Shown here in pieces: positions 51,722 through 61,312 of a stretch of DNA of 64,000 nucleotides. The position numbers and the translations under genes were made by a program. Below the pieces are notes generated by a model. That model was not told where the DNA came from. It saw only the letters and a program-made list of their open reading frames with translations, and made no database searches. The DNA comes from Caulobacterales bacterium (GTDB taxonomy: Bacteria; Pseudomonadota; Alphaproteobacteria; Caulobacterales; Caulobacteraceae), in assembly GCA_019510435.1 (NCBI GenBank), contig JAEKKJ010000019.1, positions 24,258-88,257 on the forward strand, given 5' to 3'. Positions within the stretch are counted from its first letter, which is position 1; each line of letters opens with the position of its first letter.

Positions 51722-52540
51722 ATGGCCTCGCTGACCGAGACGAGCGCCGGCTTCGGATGCGTCGACTGCACGCTGCAGGACCACGTCGCCACCGTGACCC
51801 TGAACCGGCCCGAGCGGCGCAATGCGCTGAACTACCAGGCCTATGACGAGCTGGAGGCGGCCTTCCGCGCGGCGGCCGCCGATCCGAACGTGCGCTGCGT
51901 GATCGTCACCGGCGCCGATCCGGCCTTCTGCTCCGGCGACGACGTCGGCGAGATCATGGCGGGGCCGAAATCGGTGACCCGCCGCGCCGCCGCCCCAACC
52001 GTGATCTATCAGGCCACGCCCTCCGCCATCGCCGTGCTGGAGTGCGACAAGCCGGTGATCGCGGCGGTGAACGGCGCGGCGGTGGGCTGGGGCATGGAGC
52101 TGGCCCTGTTCGCGGACATCCGCCTGGCCTCGGAGCGCGCGAAGTTCGGAGAGCTGTTCGTCAAGCGCGGCCTGGTCTGCGACGTCGGTGGCTTTTACCG
52201 CCTGCCCGCCATCGTCGGCCCGGCCAAGGCGGCCGAACTCCTGTTCACCGGCGACATCTTCGATGCCGCCGAGGCGCTGCGTATCGGGCTGGTCAGTTCG
52301 GTGACGGCGCACGACGAGCTCATGCCGCAGGCGCGGGCGCTCGCCGCGCGGATCGCCGCCAATCCGCCGCTGGCCGTGCGCCACCTCAAGGCCGGGCTCA
52401 ACCGCTTCGCCTATGGCGACCCGCGGGAGATCGGGGCCTGGGCCATCGAGAAGATCCGGCTGCTGATGCAGACGGAGGACCACAAGGAGGGCGTCGCCAG
52501 CTTCCTTCAGAAGCGCGCGCCCGTATTCCAGGGACGCTGA
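51722..52540 (+). CDS. Crotonase/enoyl-CoA hydratase family protein (3)
   Basis: A 272-residue crotonase: LNRPERRNALNYQAYDE, DPAFCSGDDVGEIMAG, VNGAAVGWGMELALFADIRL and FVKRGLVCDVGGFYRLP. A GGAGGAGG ribosome binding site precedes ATG 51722. The stop overlaps the start of the SDR (TGATG at 52538), so coupled. It faces the epoxide-hydrolase-like gene and likely belongs to the same pathway. Confidence 0.94.
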   Translation: MASLTETSAGFGCVDCTLQDHVATVTLNRPERRNALNYQAYDELEAAFRAAAADPNVRCVIVTGADPAFCSGDDVGEIMAGPKSVTRRAAAPTVIYQATPSAIAVLECDKPVIAAVNGAAVGWGMELALFADIRLASERAKFGELFVKRGLVCDVGGFYRLPAIVGPAKAAELLFTGDIFDAAEALRIGLVSSVTAHDELMPQARALAARIAANPPLAVRHLKAGLNRFAYGDPREIGAWAIEKIRLLMQTEDHKEGVASFLQKRAPVFQGR

Positions 52541-53310
52541 TGACCGAACATCCCAGATCCATCGCCGGCTCGGTCGTGCTGGTGACCGGCGCAGCCAGCG
52601 GCATGGGCCGTGCCACCGCCGAGGTGTTCGCGGCCGAGGGCGCGCACGTGGCCTGTACCGACATCGCCGTGGAGAGCGTGCGCGAGGTGGCGGACGACCT
52701 GGTCCACCGCGGCTTCAGCGCCGAGGCCTGGGCCCTGGACGTCGCCGACTCGGCGGCCATCGAGCTGACCGTGGCGGCGGTGGCGGCGCGGTTCGGCGGC
52801 CTGGACATCCTGGTGAACAACGCCGGGATCTCGGCCTTCGCGCCGATCGACTCCGCGGACTACGACGCCATCTGGACCCGGGCCGTCGCCGTGCTGCTCA
52901 CCGCCCAGCAGCGGCTGGTGCGCGCCGCCCTGCCCCACCTGCGCAAGTCCAAGGCGCCGCGGATCGTCAACATCGCCTCCACCGAGGCCCTGGGCGCCAC
53001 CAGTCGCGACAGCCCCTATGCGGCGGCCAAGGCCGGCGTCACCGGCCTCACCCGCGCCCTGGCGGTGGAGCTGGGCCCCGAGGGGATCACGGTGAACTGC
53101 ATCTGCCCGGGGCCGATCCTGACGGGCATGACCGAGGCCATTTCCGAAGCCGACCGGCAGACCTTCGCCAAGCGGCGCACGGCGCTTCGCCGTTATGGCC
53201 GGCCCGAGGAGGTGGCGCACATGACCCTCAGCCTCTGCCTGCCGGCGGCCTCCTTCATCACCGGAACGACGATTCCGGTCGACGGCGGGCTGATGGCGCG
53301 GAACGCCTGA
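52540..53310 (+). CDS. Short-chain dehydrogenase/reductase coupled to the crotonase
   Basis: A 256-residue classical SDR: VLVTGAASGMGRATAEVF, LVNNAGISAF, IVNIASTEALG and YAAAKAGVTGLTR, ending TIPVDGGLMARNA. A FabG/3-hydroxyacyl-CoA-like role beside a crotonase is plausible (hydration then oxidation). ATG 52540 overlaps the upstream stop by 1 nt (TGATG). Confidence 0.94.
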   Translation: MTEHPRSIAGSVVLVTGAASGMGRATAEVFAAEGAHVACTDIAVESVREVADDLVHRGFSAEAWALDVADSAAIELTVAAVAARFGGLDILVNNAGISAFAPIDSADYDAIWTRAVAVLLTAQQRLVRAALPHLRKSKAPRIVNIASTEALGATSRDSPYAAAKAGVTGLTRALAVELGPEGITVNCICPGPILTGMTEAISEADRQTFAKRRTALRRYGRPEEVAHMTLSLCLPAASFITGTTIPVDGGLMARNA

Positions 53311-53313
53311 GCT

Positions 53314-53943
53314 TCAGCCCTTCGGGCCGAGGCCGAAGATCTTCGGGATGCGGTTGCGCAGGGACTTGGACGAGGCCGCCTTGGCGGGCTTCGCGGGTTC
53401 AGTCTTGTCCGCGGCGGGCGCGGCGGTCGGCGTCGCTGGCTCGGTTGGCGCTGCAGGCGCCTGCGCCTGCGCCACCGTCTGCAGGCCCAGGTCGCGGTCG
53501 CAGCGCTCGTCACGCTTCGGCGCCTCGAACACCGTGGCCACGGCGACCGGCACAGCGCCGGGCTTGCCGGTGGCGATCACCACATTGAGGTGCCGCCGCA
53601 GGGACAGATTGCAGAAGGCCTCACGCGAGGCGAACTCGCCGGATTCCCAGCGGGTCTTGGTGGGGCTGAACAGCTCCTCGCGCTTCTTCACCGCCGCCAG
53701 CATGGCCTCACGGATCACCACCGGTTGGCCGCCAGAGATGGTGACGGTGCAGCTCACGGGGTCCTTGCCGCGGCGGATGGCGATGTCGCCCTCCTGGACG
53801 TCGCCCACCGGCGCGTGGTCGATCACCGCTGCCAGGCAGGCGCCCGTCGCCGAGCGCGCGTCGTCGGAGGTCTGGCCGCCGGCCTGGGCGTGGGCCGCCA
53901 CGGCAGGGGCGGCGAGGATCAGGGCCAGGGCAAGTGCGCGCAT
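53314..53943 (-). CDS. Hypothetical secreted protein
   Basis: A 209-residue protein with signal peptide (about 1-20, ending AVAAHAQAGG), a middle region with four spaced cysteines (ATGACLAAV, DPVSCTVTI, REAFCNLSL, DERCDRDLG), then an Ala/Pro/Lys-rich tail and a basic C-terminus. ATG 53943 has GGAG 5 nt upstream. No family recognised. It follows ppc on the same strand. Confidence 0.72.
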   Translation of the reverse strand: MRALALALILAAPAVAAHAQAGGQTSDDARSATGACLAAVIDHAPVGDVQEGDIAIRRGKDPVSCTVTISGGQPVVIREAMLAAVKKREELFSPTKTRWESGEFASREAFCNLSLRRHLNVVIATGKPGAVPVAVATVFEAPKRDERCDRDLGLQTVAQAQAPAAPTEPATPTAAPAADKTEPAKPAKAASSKSLRNRIPKIFGLGPKG

Positions 53944-53984
53944 GGCGCTCCGTTCGCGCAGCATGTGGGCGGGGATAAGGCGGC

Positions 53985-56636
53985 TCACCCGGTGTTGCGC
54001 AGGCCCGAGGCGACCCCCGCCACCGTGAGCTGGATGGCCAGCTTCAGCTGCGGATCGTCGTCGCCGGCGCGGCGGCGGGCCAGCAGCTCCACCTGCAGCT
54101 GGTTGAGCGGGTCCACCACCTCGGCGGCCAGGGCCACCGACTCGGCCATCTGCGGATGGTTGTCGAGCAGCGCGGTCCCGCCGCGGATGGCCAGGACCAG
54201 TTCGCAGGCGCGGGCGTGCTCGGCGCGGATGGTCTCGAAGATGGCGCGGCCGCCGGGGCCCGGATGCAGGGCCGCGTACTTGGCCGCGATGGCCATGTCG
54301 GACTGGGCCAGGGCCACTTCCATGTTGGAGATCAGGGTGGCGAACACCTGGTCGTCGGTGAGCGTCTTCAGGTCGTCCAGGCCGAGGCCGGCCTTGGCCA
54401 CGCCGCCGGCGAAGCCGTACCAGGCCGGCAGCATGAAGCGCGCCTGCGACCAGCTGAACACCCAGGGGATGGCGCGCAGGTCCTCGATGCGCCGGCTGGC
54501 GGTGCGCGAGGCGGGCCGGCTGCCGATGTTGAGCCCGACGATCTCGGAGATCGGGGTCGCGCCCCAGAAGAAGTCCTCGAAGGCCGGGTTGTCGTAGACC
54601 AGCTCGCGATAGGCGGCGAAGGAGGCCTTGGAGAGGGTCTCCATCATCTCGGCGCAGCCGTCGTCGCAGGGGACTTCGTCCGGCCGGGCGCTGGCGGTGA
54701 GCACGGCCGCGGCCAGGCTCTCCAGGTTGCGCCGGGCCGTCGGCTCGTCGCCGAACCGGCGCGAGATCATCTCCCCCTGCTCGGTCAGGCGCAGGCGGCC
54801 CTTCACGGTGCCGGGGGGCTGGGCCAGCACGGCCTGGGCCGCGGGCCCGCCGCCCCGGCCCACCGAGCCGCCGCGGCCGTGGAAGTACCAGAGGTCGTAG
54901 CCGTCGCCCCGGGCCTGGGCGGACAGGGTCTGGGCCGCCTTGGCCACATTGTGCCGCGAGGCGACGTAGCCGCCGTCCTTGTTGGAGTCGGAATAGCCGA
55001 GCATCACCTCGCGCCAGCCGGGCTCGCCGAACATGGCGGGCGGCAGAGGCAGGGCGAGCCAGGCTTTCAGCAGCTCCGGCCCGTATTCCAGGTCGCCGAT
55101 GGTCTCGAGCAGCGGCGTGATCCGCACGGCCGAGCGGCCCTTGTCGCCGCCCTGGACCAGGCCCGCCTGTTTCAGCAGCACCAGCGGCTCCAGGATGTCG
55201 GAGAGAGTCGCCGTCTTGGAGATGATGTAGGCGCCGAGGGCCTTCTCGCCGTAGAGCCGCACTACCTCGGCCGCCGCCTCCAGCGTGCCCAGCTCCCGGG
55301 CCGTCTCCTCGCTGTAGTCCAGGAACGGCGAGCGCAGGGGCCGGTCGTGGCTCAGCTCCTTGGAGAGCACCCGCACCCGCTCGGCCTCGTCCGAGCCCAG
55401 GTAGTCGATGTTCACGCCGGCGCGGATGTAGAGCTCGTGGATCATCCGCTCATGCACGTCGGCGTTCTGGCGCAGGTCCAGCGACAGCAGGTGGAAGCCG
55501 CAGGCGCGGGCGACCGCGATCAGGGTGCGCAGCCGCGCGCCCACCACCCGCTCGCCCAGGTGCTTGCGGATCGACTGCAGCACGGTCTCCAGGTCGCCCA
55601 CGAACTCCGCGGCGCTGGCGTAGGGCGCCGAGCGGCTGCCCCAGGTCGTGCCGGTGAGGTGGTCGGTGGTGGCCGAAAGCCGGGCGGCGATCTCCTGCAG
55701 CGCCTGGCGATACGGCTCGTCCTGGCGGTGCACGGAGGGGTCCGGCGAGGCCTTGGCCAGGGCCAGCACGCCCTCGCTGGCGGACGCCAGCTCCGAGGTC
55801 ACCGCCATGTCGAACCAGAGGCGGCGCACCTCGTCGAAATAGTGGTTCAGGATCAGACGCGCCTGCGAGCGCAGCGCCAGCTTCAGGGTCTCGCCGGTGA
55901 CGCCAGGGTGGCCGTCCCGGTCGCCGCCCAGCCAGGAGCCGAGGGTCAGGGGCGTGGCGGTCTCGAAGCGCTCGCTCCAGCCGTCGTAGATCTCGCTCAG
56001 CGCCGGCAGGATGGCGCGGCGCACGATGGCCAGGGAGTTGCGGATCTCGTCGGCCGGGGTGATCCGCTGCGGGCGGTGCATGCGCGCGCGCCACAGCAGC
56101 GCGACCTCGCGGAACAGGTCGTCGCGAAGGCGGGCCTCGGCCTTGGGCGGCAGTCGGTGGGTGCGCAGCGACATCAGCCGGCTGATCTCGGCCTCGCGCT
56201 CCACGACAGCGCGGCGGCGCACCTCGGTGGGGTGGGCCGTAAGCACGGGCGCCACGGCCATCTTCGGCACCAGGCGGTCGGCGACGCGCGGCCCCAGCCG
56301 GTCGGCCGCCTCGGCCAGGGTGTGAGGGATCTCGCCGGGCTCGGCCTCGGCCTCGATCTGCCGCCGGCGGCCGGCGACGTCCTCGCCCAGGTTGGACAGC
56401 ATCGAGGCGCAGGCGAAGGCCCGCGCGAGATAGACCGCCTGGTCGGAGCGCAGCTTGGAGAACAGCGCCTCCAGCGCCTCCTCGTCGTCCTGGCGCGCCA
56501 CCGCCTGGGCCCGCTTGACCAGGGCGGCGGAGTCCTCGCCGTCCAGGTAGCGGATCACCTCGTCCAGCAGGTCCTCGAGGTAGCGGACCGCCTCGCCGGC
56601 GCCGCGCATCACGGGAGCAGGCACGGCGCTGTCCAT
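53985..56636 (-). CDS. ppc: Phosphoenolpyruvate carboxylase
   Basis: An 883-residue PEP carboxylase, which makes oxaloacetate from PEP and bicarbonate. Signatures: VLTAHPTEVRRRAVV (catalytic His), GSWLGGDRDGHPGV, GYSDSNKDGGYVASRHN, FHGRGGSVGRGGGP and the C-terminal GLRNTG. Normal length. ATG 56636 overlaps the stop of the aldolase gene (TGATG); GTG 56639 is possible. The coupling ties anaplerosis to the KDPG-type aldolase. Confidence 0.97.
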   Translation of the reverse strand: MDSAVPAPVMRGAGEAVRYLEDLLDEVIRYLDGEDSAALVKRAQAVARQDDEEALEALFSKLRSDQAVYLARAFACASMLSNLGEDVAGRRRQIEAEAEPGEIPHTLAEAADRLGPRVADRLVPKMAVAPVLTAHPTEVRRRAVVEREAEISRLMSLRTHRLPPKAEARLRDDLFREVALLWRARMHRPQRITPADEIRNSLAIVRRAILPALSEIYDGWSERFETATPLTLGSWLGGDRDGHPGVTGETLKLALRSQARLILNHYFDEVRRLWFDMAVTSELASASEGVLALAKASPDPSVHRQDEPYRQALQEIAARLSATTDHLTGTTWGSRSAPYASAAEFVGDLETVLQSIRKHLGERVVGARLRTLIAVARACGFHLLSLDLRQNADVHERMIHELYIRAGVNIDYLGSDEAERVRVLSKELSHDRPLRSPFLDYSEETARELGTLEAAAEVVRLYGEKALGAYIISKTATLSDILEPLVLLKQAGLVQGGDKGRSAVRITPLLETIGDLEYGPELLKAWLALPLPPAMFGEPGWREVMLGYSDSNKDGGYVASRHNVAKAAQTLSAQARGDGYDLWYFHGRGGSVGRGGGPAAQAVLAQPPGTVKGRLRLTEQGEMISRRFGDEPTARRNLESLAAAVLTASARPDEVPCDDGCAEMMETLSKASFAAYRELVYDNPAFEDFFWGATPISEIVGLNIGSRPASRTASRRIEDLRAIPWVFSWSQARFMLPAWYGFAGGVAKAGLGLDDLKTLTDDQVFATLISNMEVALAQSDMAIAAKYAALHPGPGGRAIFETIRAEHARACELVLAIRGGTALLDNHPQMAESVALAAEVVDPLNQLQVELLARRRAGDDDPQLKLAIQLTVAGVASGLRNTG

Positions 56637-57310
56637 CACCCGCCCGCCCGGATGGACTTGATCAGCTGAACGGTCTGGCGCACCCGCGCTTCGATGCCGG
56701 CGTAGTCCTTGGCTGCGAGCAGGTCCTTGGTGATCAGGTCCGAACCGATGCCGCAGGCGACGATGCCGGACTTGAACCAGGGCCGCAGCGAGCCCTCGTT
56801 GGCCTCGACCCCGCCGGTCGGCATGATCTTGCTCCAGGGCATCGGGCCCAGCACGCCCTTCACGAACTCCGGCCCGCCCACCGAACCGCCCGGGAACAGC
56901 TTGACGATCTCCACGCCCAGCTCCTGGGCCTCGCTGATCTCGCGCACCGTGCCGCAGCCGGGGTGGTAGGGGATCATGCGGCGGTTGCAGACCCGGGCGA
57001 CCTCGGGGTTCATCATGGGGCCAACCACGAAGTTCGCGCCATTGGCCAGAAAGATGCCGGCGGTCGGCGCGTCCACGATCGAGCCCACGCCCATGATCAC
57101 GCTGGGATCGGCCTTGGCGAAGTGGCGCGTGACGTCCAGGAACACGTGGCTGGCGAAGTCGCCGCGGTTGGTGAACTCTACGGCCTTGGCGCCGCCGTTG
57201 GCGCAGGCCTGGATCACCTGGACGCAGACCTCCACGTCGGGGTGGTAAAAGATCGGCACCACGCCCTGTTCGGCCATGGCGGTAAGCGTCGAAAGCCGGT
57301 CACGAGCCAT
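56636..57310 (-). CDS. KDPG/KHG-type aldolase
   Basis: A 224-residue class I aldolase of the Eda family. VVPIFYHPDVEV, KAVEFTNRGDFASHVF, VGPMMNPEVARVCNRRMIPYHPGCG and the Schiff-base Lys in VEIVKLFPGGSVGG are visible. The FTNRGDF and CNRRMIPY wording is that of the Bacteroidetes-type enzymes rather than the usual proteobacterial Eda, so transfer is possible. ATG 57310 has GGAGG 8-9 nt upstream. Coupled to ppc through TGATG. It would yield pyruvate from a 2-keto-3-deoxy sugar phosphate acid. Confidence 0.88.
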   Translation of the reverse strand: MARDRLSTLTAMAEQGVVPIFYHPDVEVCVQVIQACANGGAKAVEFTNRGDFASHVFLDVTRHFAKADPSVIMGVGSIVDAPTAGIFLANGANFVVGPMMNPEVARVCNRRMIPYHPGCGTVREISEAQELGVEIVKLFPGGSVGGPEFVKGVLGPMPWSKIMPTGGVEANEGSLRPWFKSGIVACGIGSDLITKDLLAAKDYAGIEARVRQTVQLIKSIRAGG

Positions 57311-57377
57311 GCGCGCGGATCCTCCTGGAGTGCGGAGCCGCGGAACATAGAGCGGTCTGCGCGCGGGGGCGATAGTC

Positions 57378-59180
57378 TCAGTTGGGCGTCGTCACCGGCA
57401 GGGGCGCAGCTGCCGGTTGGGCGGCCACCTCCACGGGCGGCGCCGCGACCGGCGCAGGCGGACCCACCGGGATCGCCATCACCGGCGTCCGCTTCAGGGC
57501 CACGCTCATGAAGCTCTTCCACAGCTCGGCCGGCACGGTCCCGCCGGTGACGCGGGCCATCGGGCGGGCGTCATCCCGGCCCATCCAGGCGCAGCTGGCG
57601 AAGCCCCCGGTGAAGCCGCAGAACCAGGCGTCCTTGTAATCCGAGGTGGTGCCGGTCTTGCCCGCGAGGTCGTAGCCCGGCACCGCGGCCTTGGTCCCGG
57701 TGCCGGACACCAGCACCTGGCGCAGCATCTGGTTCAGCTCGCTGAGCGCCGGATTGGCGATGGCGGGAACCGGCTGCGGCGGCCGCTTCACATAGATCAC
57801 CTGCGCGCCCGAGCGGATCCGCTCCACGCCGTAGGCCTGGACGCGATAGCCGCCGTTGCCGAAGGCGGCATAGGCCTGGGTCATCTCCAGCGGCGTCACC
57901 AGGGTGGTGCCCAGCGCCATGGCCGGGTCGGTATTGACCGTCGAGAGGATGCCCACCCGCCGCGCCGTCGCGGCGATGGTCGGGCGGCCCACCTCGTCGG
58001 CGAGCCGCGCGGCCACGGTGTTGATCGACTTGGCCAGGGCGGTCTGCAGGGTGATCGGCCCCAGGAACTCCTCTTCGAAGTTGTGGGGCGACCAGCCGTC
58101 GATGGTCACCGGCTCGTCCACCACGGGCGTGTCCGGCGTGCGCCCCTGCTCCAGGGCGGTCAGGTAGACGAACGGCTTCCAGGCCGAGCCCGCCTGGCGG
58201 TGGGCGTTGATGGCGCGGTTGTAGGGGGCGGTGGGATAGTCCGTGCCGCCCACCAGCACGCGCACGCGGCCGAAGCCGTCCATGGCGACCACGGCGGCCT
58301 GCTGGACGTCCTGCTTAGCGTGGCGCTCGACCACCGTGCGCGCCGCCTCGCCGGCCGCCTGTTCCATGGTGTTGTCGAGGGTGGTCTCCACCACCAGATC
58401 GCGGGTCAGCCTGGGGACCATCTCGCGCACCTGGCCGTCCACCCAGTCGACGAAGTACTGCGCCGGGGCGTTGGGCGAGGTCTTCCAGACCTTCGGCGTC
58501 TGCGCCACGGCCTTGTCGTACTGGGCCTTGGTGATCGTGCCGGTATCCAGCATGGCGTCCAGCACCAGCTTGGCCCGCTCCAGGCAGTGCTCGGTCTCGT
58601 TGGCGGGATTGTAGTTGGTGGGCGACTTCAGCACGCCGGCCAGCATGGCGGCTTCCTTGATGCTGAGCTTGGCCGCCGGCTTGTTGAAATAACGCTGCGC
58701 CGCCGCTTCCAGGCCATAGGCGCCGGAGCCGAAGTTGGCGCGGCTGAGATACATGCCCAGGATCTGCGGCTTGGTGTAGGTGCGCTCCAGTTCCACGGAA
58801 TAGACGAGCTCGGTGGCCTTGCGCTCCAGGGTGCGGTCCTGGTTCAGGAACAGCAGGCGCGCGGTCTGCTGGGTGATCGTCGAGGCCCCCTGGGTCGGGT
58901 GGCCGGCGGCGATGCCGTCGACGATGGCGCGGGCGATGCCGCGCGGGTCGAAGCCGGTGTGCTCGTAGAACCGCCGGTCCTCGATGGCCACGACCGCCCC
59001 GGGCACATAGGCGGGCAGCTTGGCCACATCCACCGGCGGCGGGATCTTGCCGCCGCGCACGCCGATGATGGCGCCCGAACGGTCGAGGTAGGTGACCTGC
59101 GGATCGCGCTGGATCGGCGGCAGGCGCGGGATCTCCGGCGCGGCGGCGCTGAGCTGCAGGGCGGCGGCAAGGGCGATCAA
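57378..59180 (-). CDS. Class A penicillin-binding protein (transglycosylase/transpeptidase)
   Basis: A 600-residue bifunctional peptidoglycan synthase. The glycosyltransferase domain shows [18 protein letters not shown] (catalytic Glu) and [14 protein letters not shown]; the transpeptidase domain shows GSAWKPF (SxxK), AKSINT (SxN) and GKTGTT (KTG). The C-terminus is Pro/Ala-rich. The start is TTG 59180, fixed by an in-frame stop upstream; the N-terminus ([14 protein letters not shown]) has no basic cytoplasmic segment and only a short hydrophobic stretch, unlike usual class A PBPs. Confidence 0.92.
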   Translation of the reverse strand: MIALAAALQLSAAAPEIPRLPPIQRDPQVTYLDRSGAIIGVRGGKIPPPVDVAKLPAYVPGAVVAIEDRRFYEHTGFDPRGIARAIVDGIAAGHPTQGASTITQQTARLLFLNQDRTLERKATELVYSVELERTYTKPQILGMYLSRANFGSGAYGLEAAAQRYFNKPAAKLSIKEAAMLAGVLKSPTNYNPANETEHCLERAKLVLDAMLDTGTITKAQYDKAVAQTPKVWKTSPNAPAQYFVDWVDGQVREMVPRLTRDLVVETTLDNTMEQAAGEAARTVVERHAKQDVQQAAVVAMDGFGRVRVLVGGTDYPTAPYNRAINAHRQAGSAWKPFVYLTALEQGRTPDTPVVDEPVTIDGWSPHNFEEEFLGPITLQTALAKSINTVAARLADEVGRPTIAATARRVGILSTVNTDPAMALGTTLVTPLEMTQAYAAFGNGGYRVQAYGVERIRSGAQVIYVKRPPQPVPAIANPALSELNQMLRQVLVSGTGTKAAVPGYDLAGKTGTTSDYKDAWFCGFTGGFASCAWMGRDDARPMARVTGGTVPAELWKSFMSVALKRTPVMAIPVGPPAPVAAPPVEVAAQPAAAPLPVTTPN

Positions 59181-59419
59181 GGCGTTCGGCTCCCAGGACA
59201 GCGCCTCCCGAGCGCGTCCGGGCCCCTAATTGTCACCCCATGGCGCCGGGGCAAGATAAATCCTGGTAATCCAGGCGCTCTGCACGGGTTCTCCTTGGGC
59301 CTTGGGTCGCTTCGTCACAGCTGGTGCAACCCAGCGTTCGATTGCCGCCCCGCTTGTCGGGCCCGCGTCGGGAGGCCTACTTATCCGCTCCGGATTCGTG
59401 GACAGAGGAGACCGCCCGC

Positions 59420-60847
59420 GTGGCTGAAGCGATCCGGCGGCGCCGGCGGGTGAAGATCGTCGCCACGATCGGGCCCGCCTCCTCCAGTCCCGAGCGGCTG
59501 GAGGAGCTGTTCCGCACCGGCGCCGACGTGTTCCGGCTCAACTTCAGCCACGGCGCCCAGGAGGGCCACGCCGAGGTCATCGAGCGCATCCGGCGCGTCG
59601 AGAAGCGGACCGGGCGGCCCATCGGCATCCTGGCCGACCTGCAGGGGCCCAAGCTGCGCGTCGGGCGCTTCGCCGCGGGCTATGTGATGCTGCAGTGGGG
59701 CCGCACCTTCCGCCTCGACCTGCAGGAGCGGCCGGGCGACGGCCAGCGCGTGCAGCTGCCGCATCCCGAGATCATGGCCGCCGCCGGCCCCGGCTCGGTG
59801 CTGCTGCTCGACGATGGGCGGGTGCGCCTGGAGGTCACGCGCCAGACGCCGGAGTACCTGGACACCCGGGTGATCGTCGGCGGCCGGCTCTCCGACCACA
59901 AGGGCGTCAACCTGCCCGGCAACGCCCTGCCGATCCCCGCCCTGACCGCGAAGGACCGCTCGGACCTGGCCTTCGCCCTGGCGCATGGCTGCGACTGGGT
60001 GGGCCTGTCGTTCGTGCAGCGGCCCGAGGACGTGGCCGAGGCGCGCGAACTGGTGGGCGACCGCGCCTTCATCCTCTCCAAGATCGAAAAGCCCGGCGCG
60101 CTGCAGTCGATCGACGAGGTGCTGCGCCTCTCGGACGCGATCATGGTGGCGCGGGGCGACCTGGGCGTGGAGATGCCCGCCGAGGACGTGCCGCTGATCC
60201 AGAAGCGCCTGATCCGCGCCGCCCACCGCTATGGCCGCCCCGTCGTGGTGGCGACCCAGATGATGGAGAGCATGATCGAGAGCCCCGCCCCCACTCGCGC
60301 CGAGGCCTCCGACGTGGCCACCGCGGTGTTCGACGGGGCGGACGCGGTGATGCTCTCCGCCGAGAGCGCGACCGGCAAGTTTCCGGTCGAGACGGTGCGG
60401 ATGATGGACCGGATCATCGCCCGCACCGAGGACGACGACGACCTGAAGGCCGCCCGCGCAGCCATGCGGCCGAAGCCCGAGAGGTCCGCCGGCGACGCCA
60501 TCTGCGCGGCCGCCAGCCAGGTGGCGGAGACCATCGACGCCAAGGCCATCGCCGCCTTCTCCCTCTCCGGCCGCACGGTCATGCGCATCTCGCGCGAGCG
60601 GCCCGACGTGCCGATCCTGGGCCTGACGCCCAGCCTGGAGACAGCGCGGCGGATGGCGCTGGTCTGGGGCGTCCACGCCCTGACCTCCGAGCCGACCCAC
60701 ACCATGACCGAGACGGTGTCCCAGGCCGCTCAGCTGGCCCTGAAGAGCGGCTTCGCCAAGCGGCGCGACGAGATCGTGGTCATCGCCGGGGTGCCGTTCG
60801 GCCGTTCGGGAGGCACCAATTCCCTACGGGTCGCCCAGGTCATCTGA
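59420..60847 (+). CDS. pyk: Pyruvate kinase
   Basis: A 475-residue pyruvate kinase: KIVATIGPASSSPERLEELF, VFRLNFSHG, GILADLQGPKLRVG, ILSKIEKPGALQSIDE, MVARGDLGVEMP and VATQMMESMIESPAPTRAE (catalytic and metal sites), with the C-domain running to the end. It makes pyruvate and ATP from PEP. GTG 59420 has GAGGAG 9 nt upstream. It is divergent from the PBP with a 240-bp gap, in which no other gene is seen. Confidence 0.97.
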   Translation: MAEAIRRRRRVKIVATIGPASSSPERLEELFRTGADVFRLNFSHGAQEGHAEVIERIRRVEKRTGRPIGILADLQGPKLRVGRFAAGYVMLQWGRTFRLDLQERPGDGQRVQLPHPEIMAAAGPGSVLLLDDGRVRLEVTRQTPEYLDTRVIVGGRLSDHKGVNLPGNALPIPALTAKDRSDLAFALAHGCDWVGLSFVQRPEDVAEARELVGDRAFILSKIEKPGALQSIDEVLRLSDAIMVARGDLGVEMPAEDVPLIQKRLIRAAHRYGRPVVVATQMMESMIESPAPTRAEASDVATAVFDGADAVMLSAESATGKFPVETVRMMDRIIARTEDDDDLKAARAAMRPKPERSAGDAICAAASQVAETIDAKAIAAFSLSGRTVMRISRERPDVPILGLTPSLETARRMALVWGVHALTSEPTHTMTETVSQAAQLALKSGFAKRRDEIVVIAGVPFGRSGGTNSLRVAQVI

Positions 60848-60905
60848 CGGATTGACCCGGCCCGCCAGTGGCCTAGGCTCCCGCCCAGTGTTCGAGGAGA
60901 TCGCC

Positions 60906-61256
60906 ATGCGTGCGCAGCTCTACGCTTTCACCGCCGCAGCCGCCCTGCTTGTGGCGAGCCCCTGCTTGGCGCTGACCGTTCAGAGCACGCCGAACCGCGA
61001 ACAGGTCGAGCACCTGCGTCAGCAGAAACAGACCTCGGGCGCGCAGCTGCCGGACAGCCTGACCAGCAGCGACCGGCCCGGCTGGGCCACCGGCGCCAAC
61101 TTCTCGAGCAGCCGCGGCGCAGCCACGCCCGGCGTCACCAGCTACAACTTCGGCAACGTGCGCACGACGGTGATGGTCGATCCCGACTACGCGCGCGACC
61201 AGCAGGTGCGCCGCGAAACGCCCGCGCCCCTGTCGCTGAGCCCGCCGCGCCGCTGA
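60906..61256 (+). CDS. Hypothetical secreted protein
   Basis: A 116-residue protein with a signal peptide (about 1-23, ending SPCLALT) and a low-complexity, Ser/Gln/Arg-rich mature part without a recognised domain. ATG 60906 has GAGGAG 6 nt upstream. It follows pyk after 58 bp and may share its transcript. Confidence 0.75.
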   Translation: MRAQLYAFTAAAALLVASPCLALTVQSTPNREQVEHLRQQKQTSGAQLPDSLTSSDRPGWATGANFSSSRGAATPGVTSYNFGNVRTTVMVDPDYARDQQVRRETPAPLSLSPPRR

Positions 61257-61291
61257 CAGGCAAGCGGCCCGGGGCGCGGGCTCGAATGGAA

Positions 61292-61312
61292 GGCCTCCGC
61301 GTTTAGGAGGCC
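61292..61312 (+). promoter_or_regulatory. Hairpin sequestering the ribosome binding site of the KTSC gene
   Basis: GGCCTCC (61292-61298) and GGAGGCC (61306-61312) form a perfect 7-bp GC-rich stem with a 7-nt GCGTTTA loop. The right arm is the GGAGG Shine-Dalgarno of the KTSC gene and ends one base before its ATG. An alternative stem, GAAGGC with GCCTTC of the coding start, would also enclose the ATG. Confidence 0.75.

Noticed and set aside
44652..53310. Firm naming of the three GSTs as LigE, LigF and LigG beta-etherases
   Set aside because: Only family-level GST features are visible; nothing in the sequences decides for beta-etherase activity, so it is kept as a hypothesis.
54156..56669. 837-codon open frame on the plus strand
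   Set aside because: Antisense to ppc, which shows every PEP carboxylase signature; no ribosome binding site or domain in the shadow.
59381..60700. 439-codon open frame on the minus strand
   Set aside because: Antisense to pyruvate kinase and without domain resemblance.
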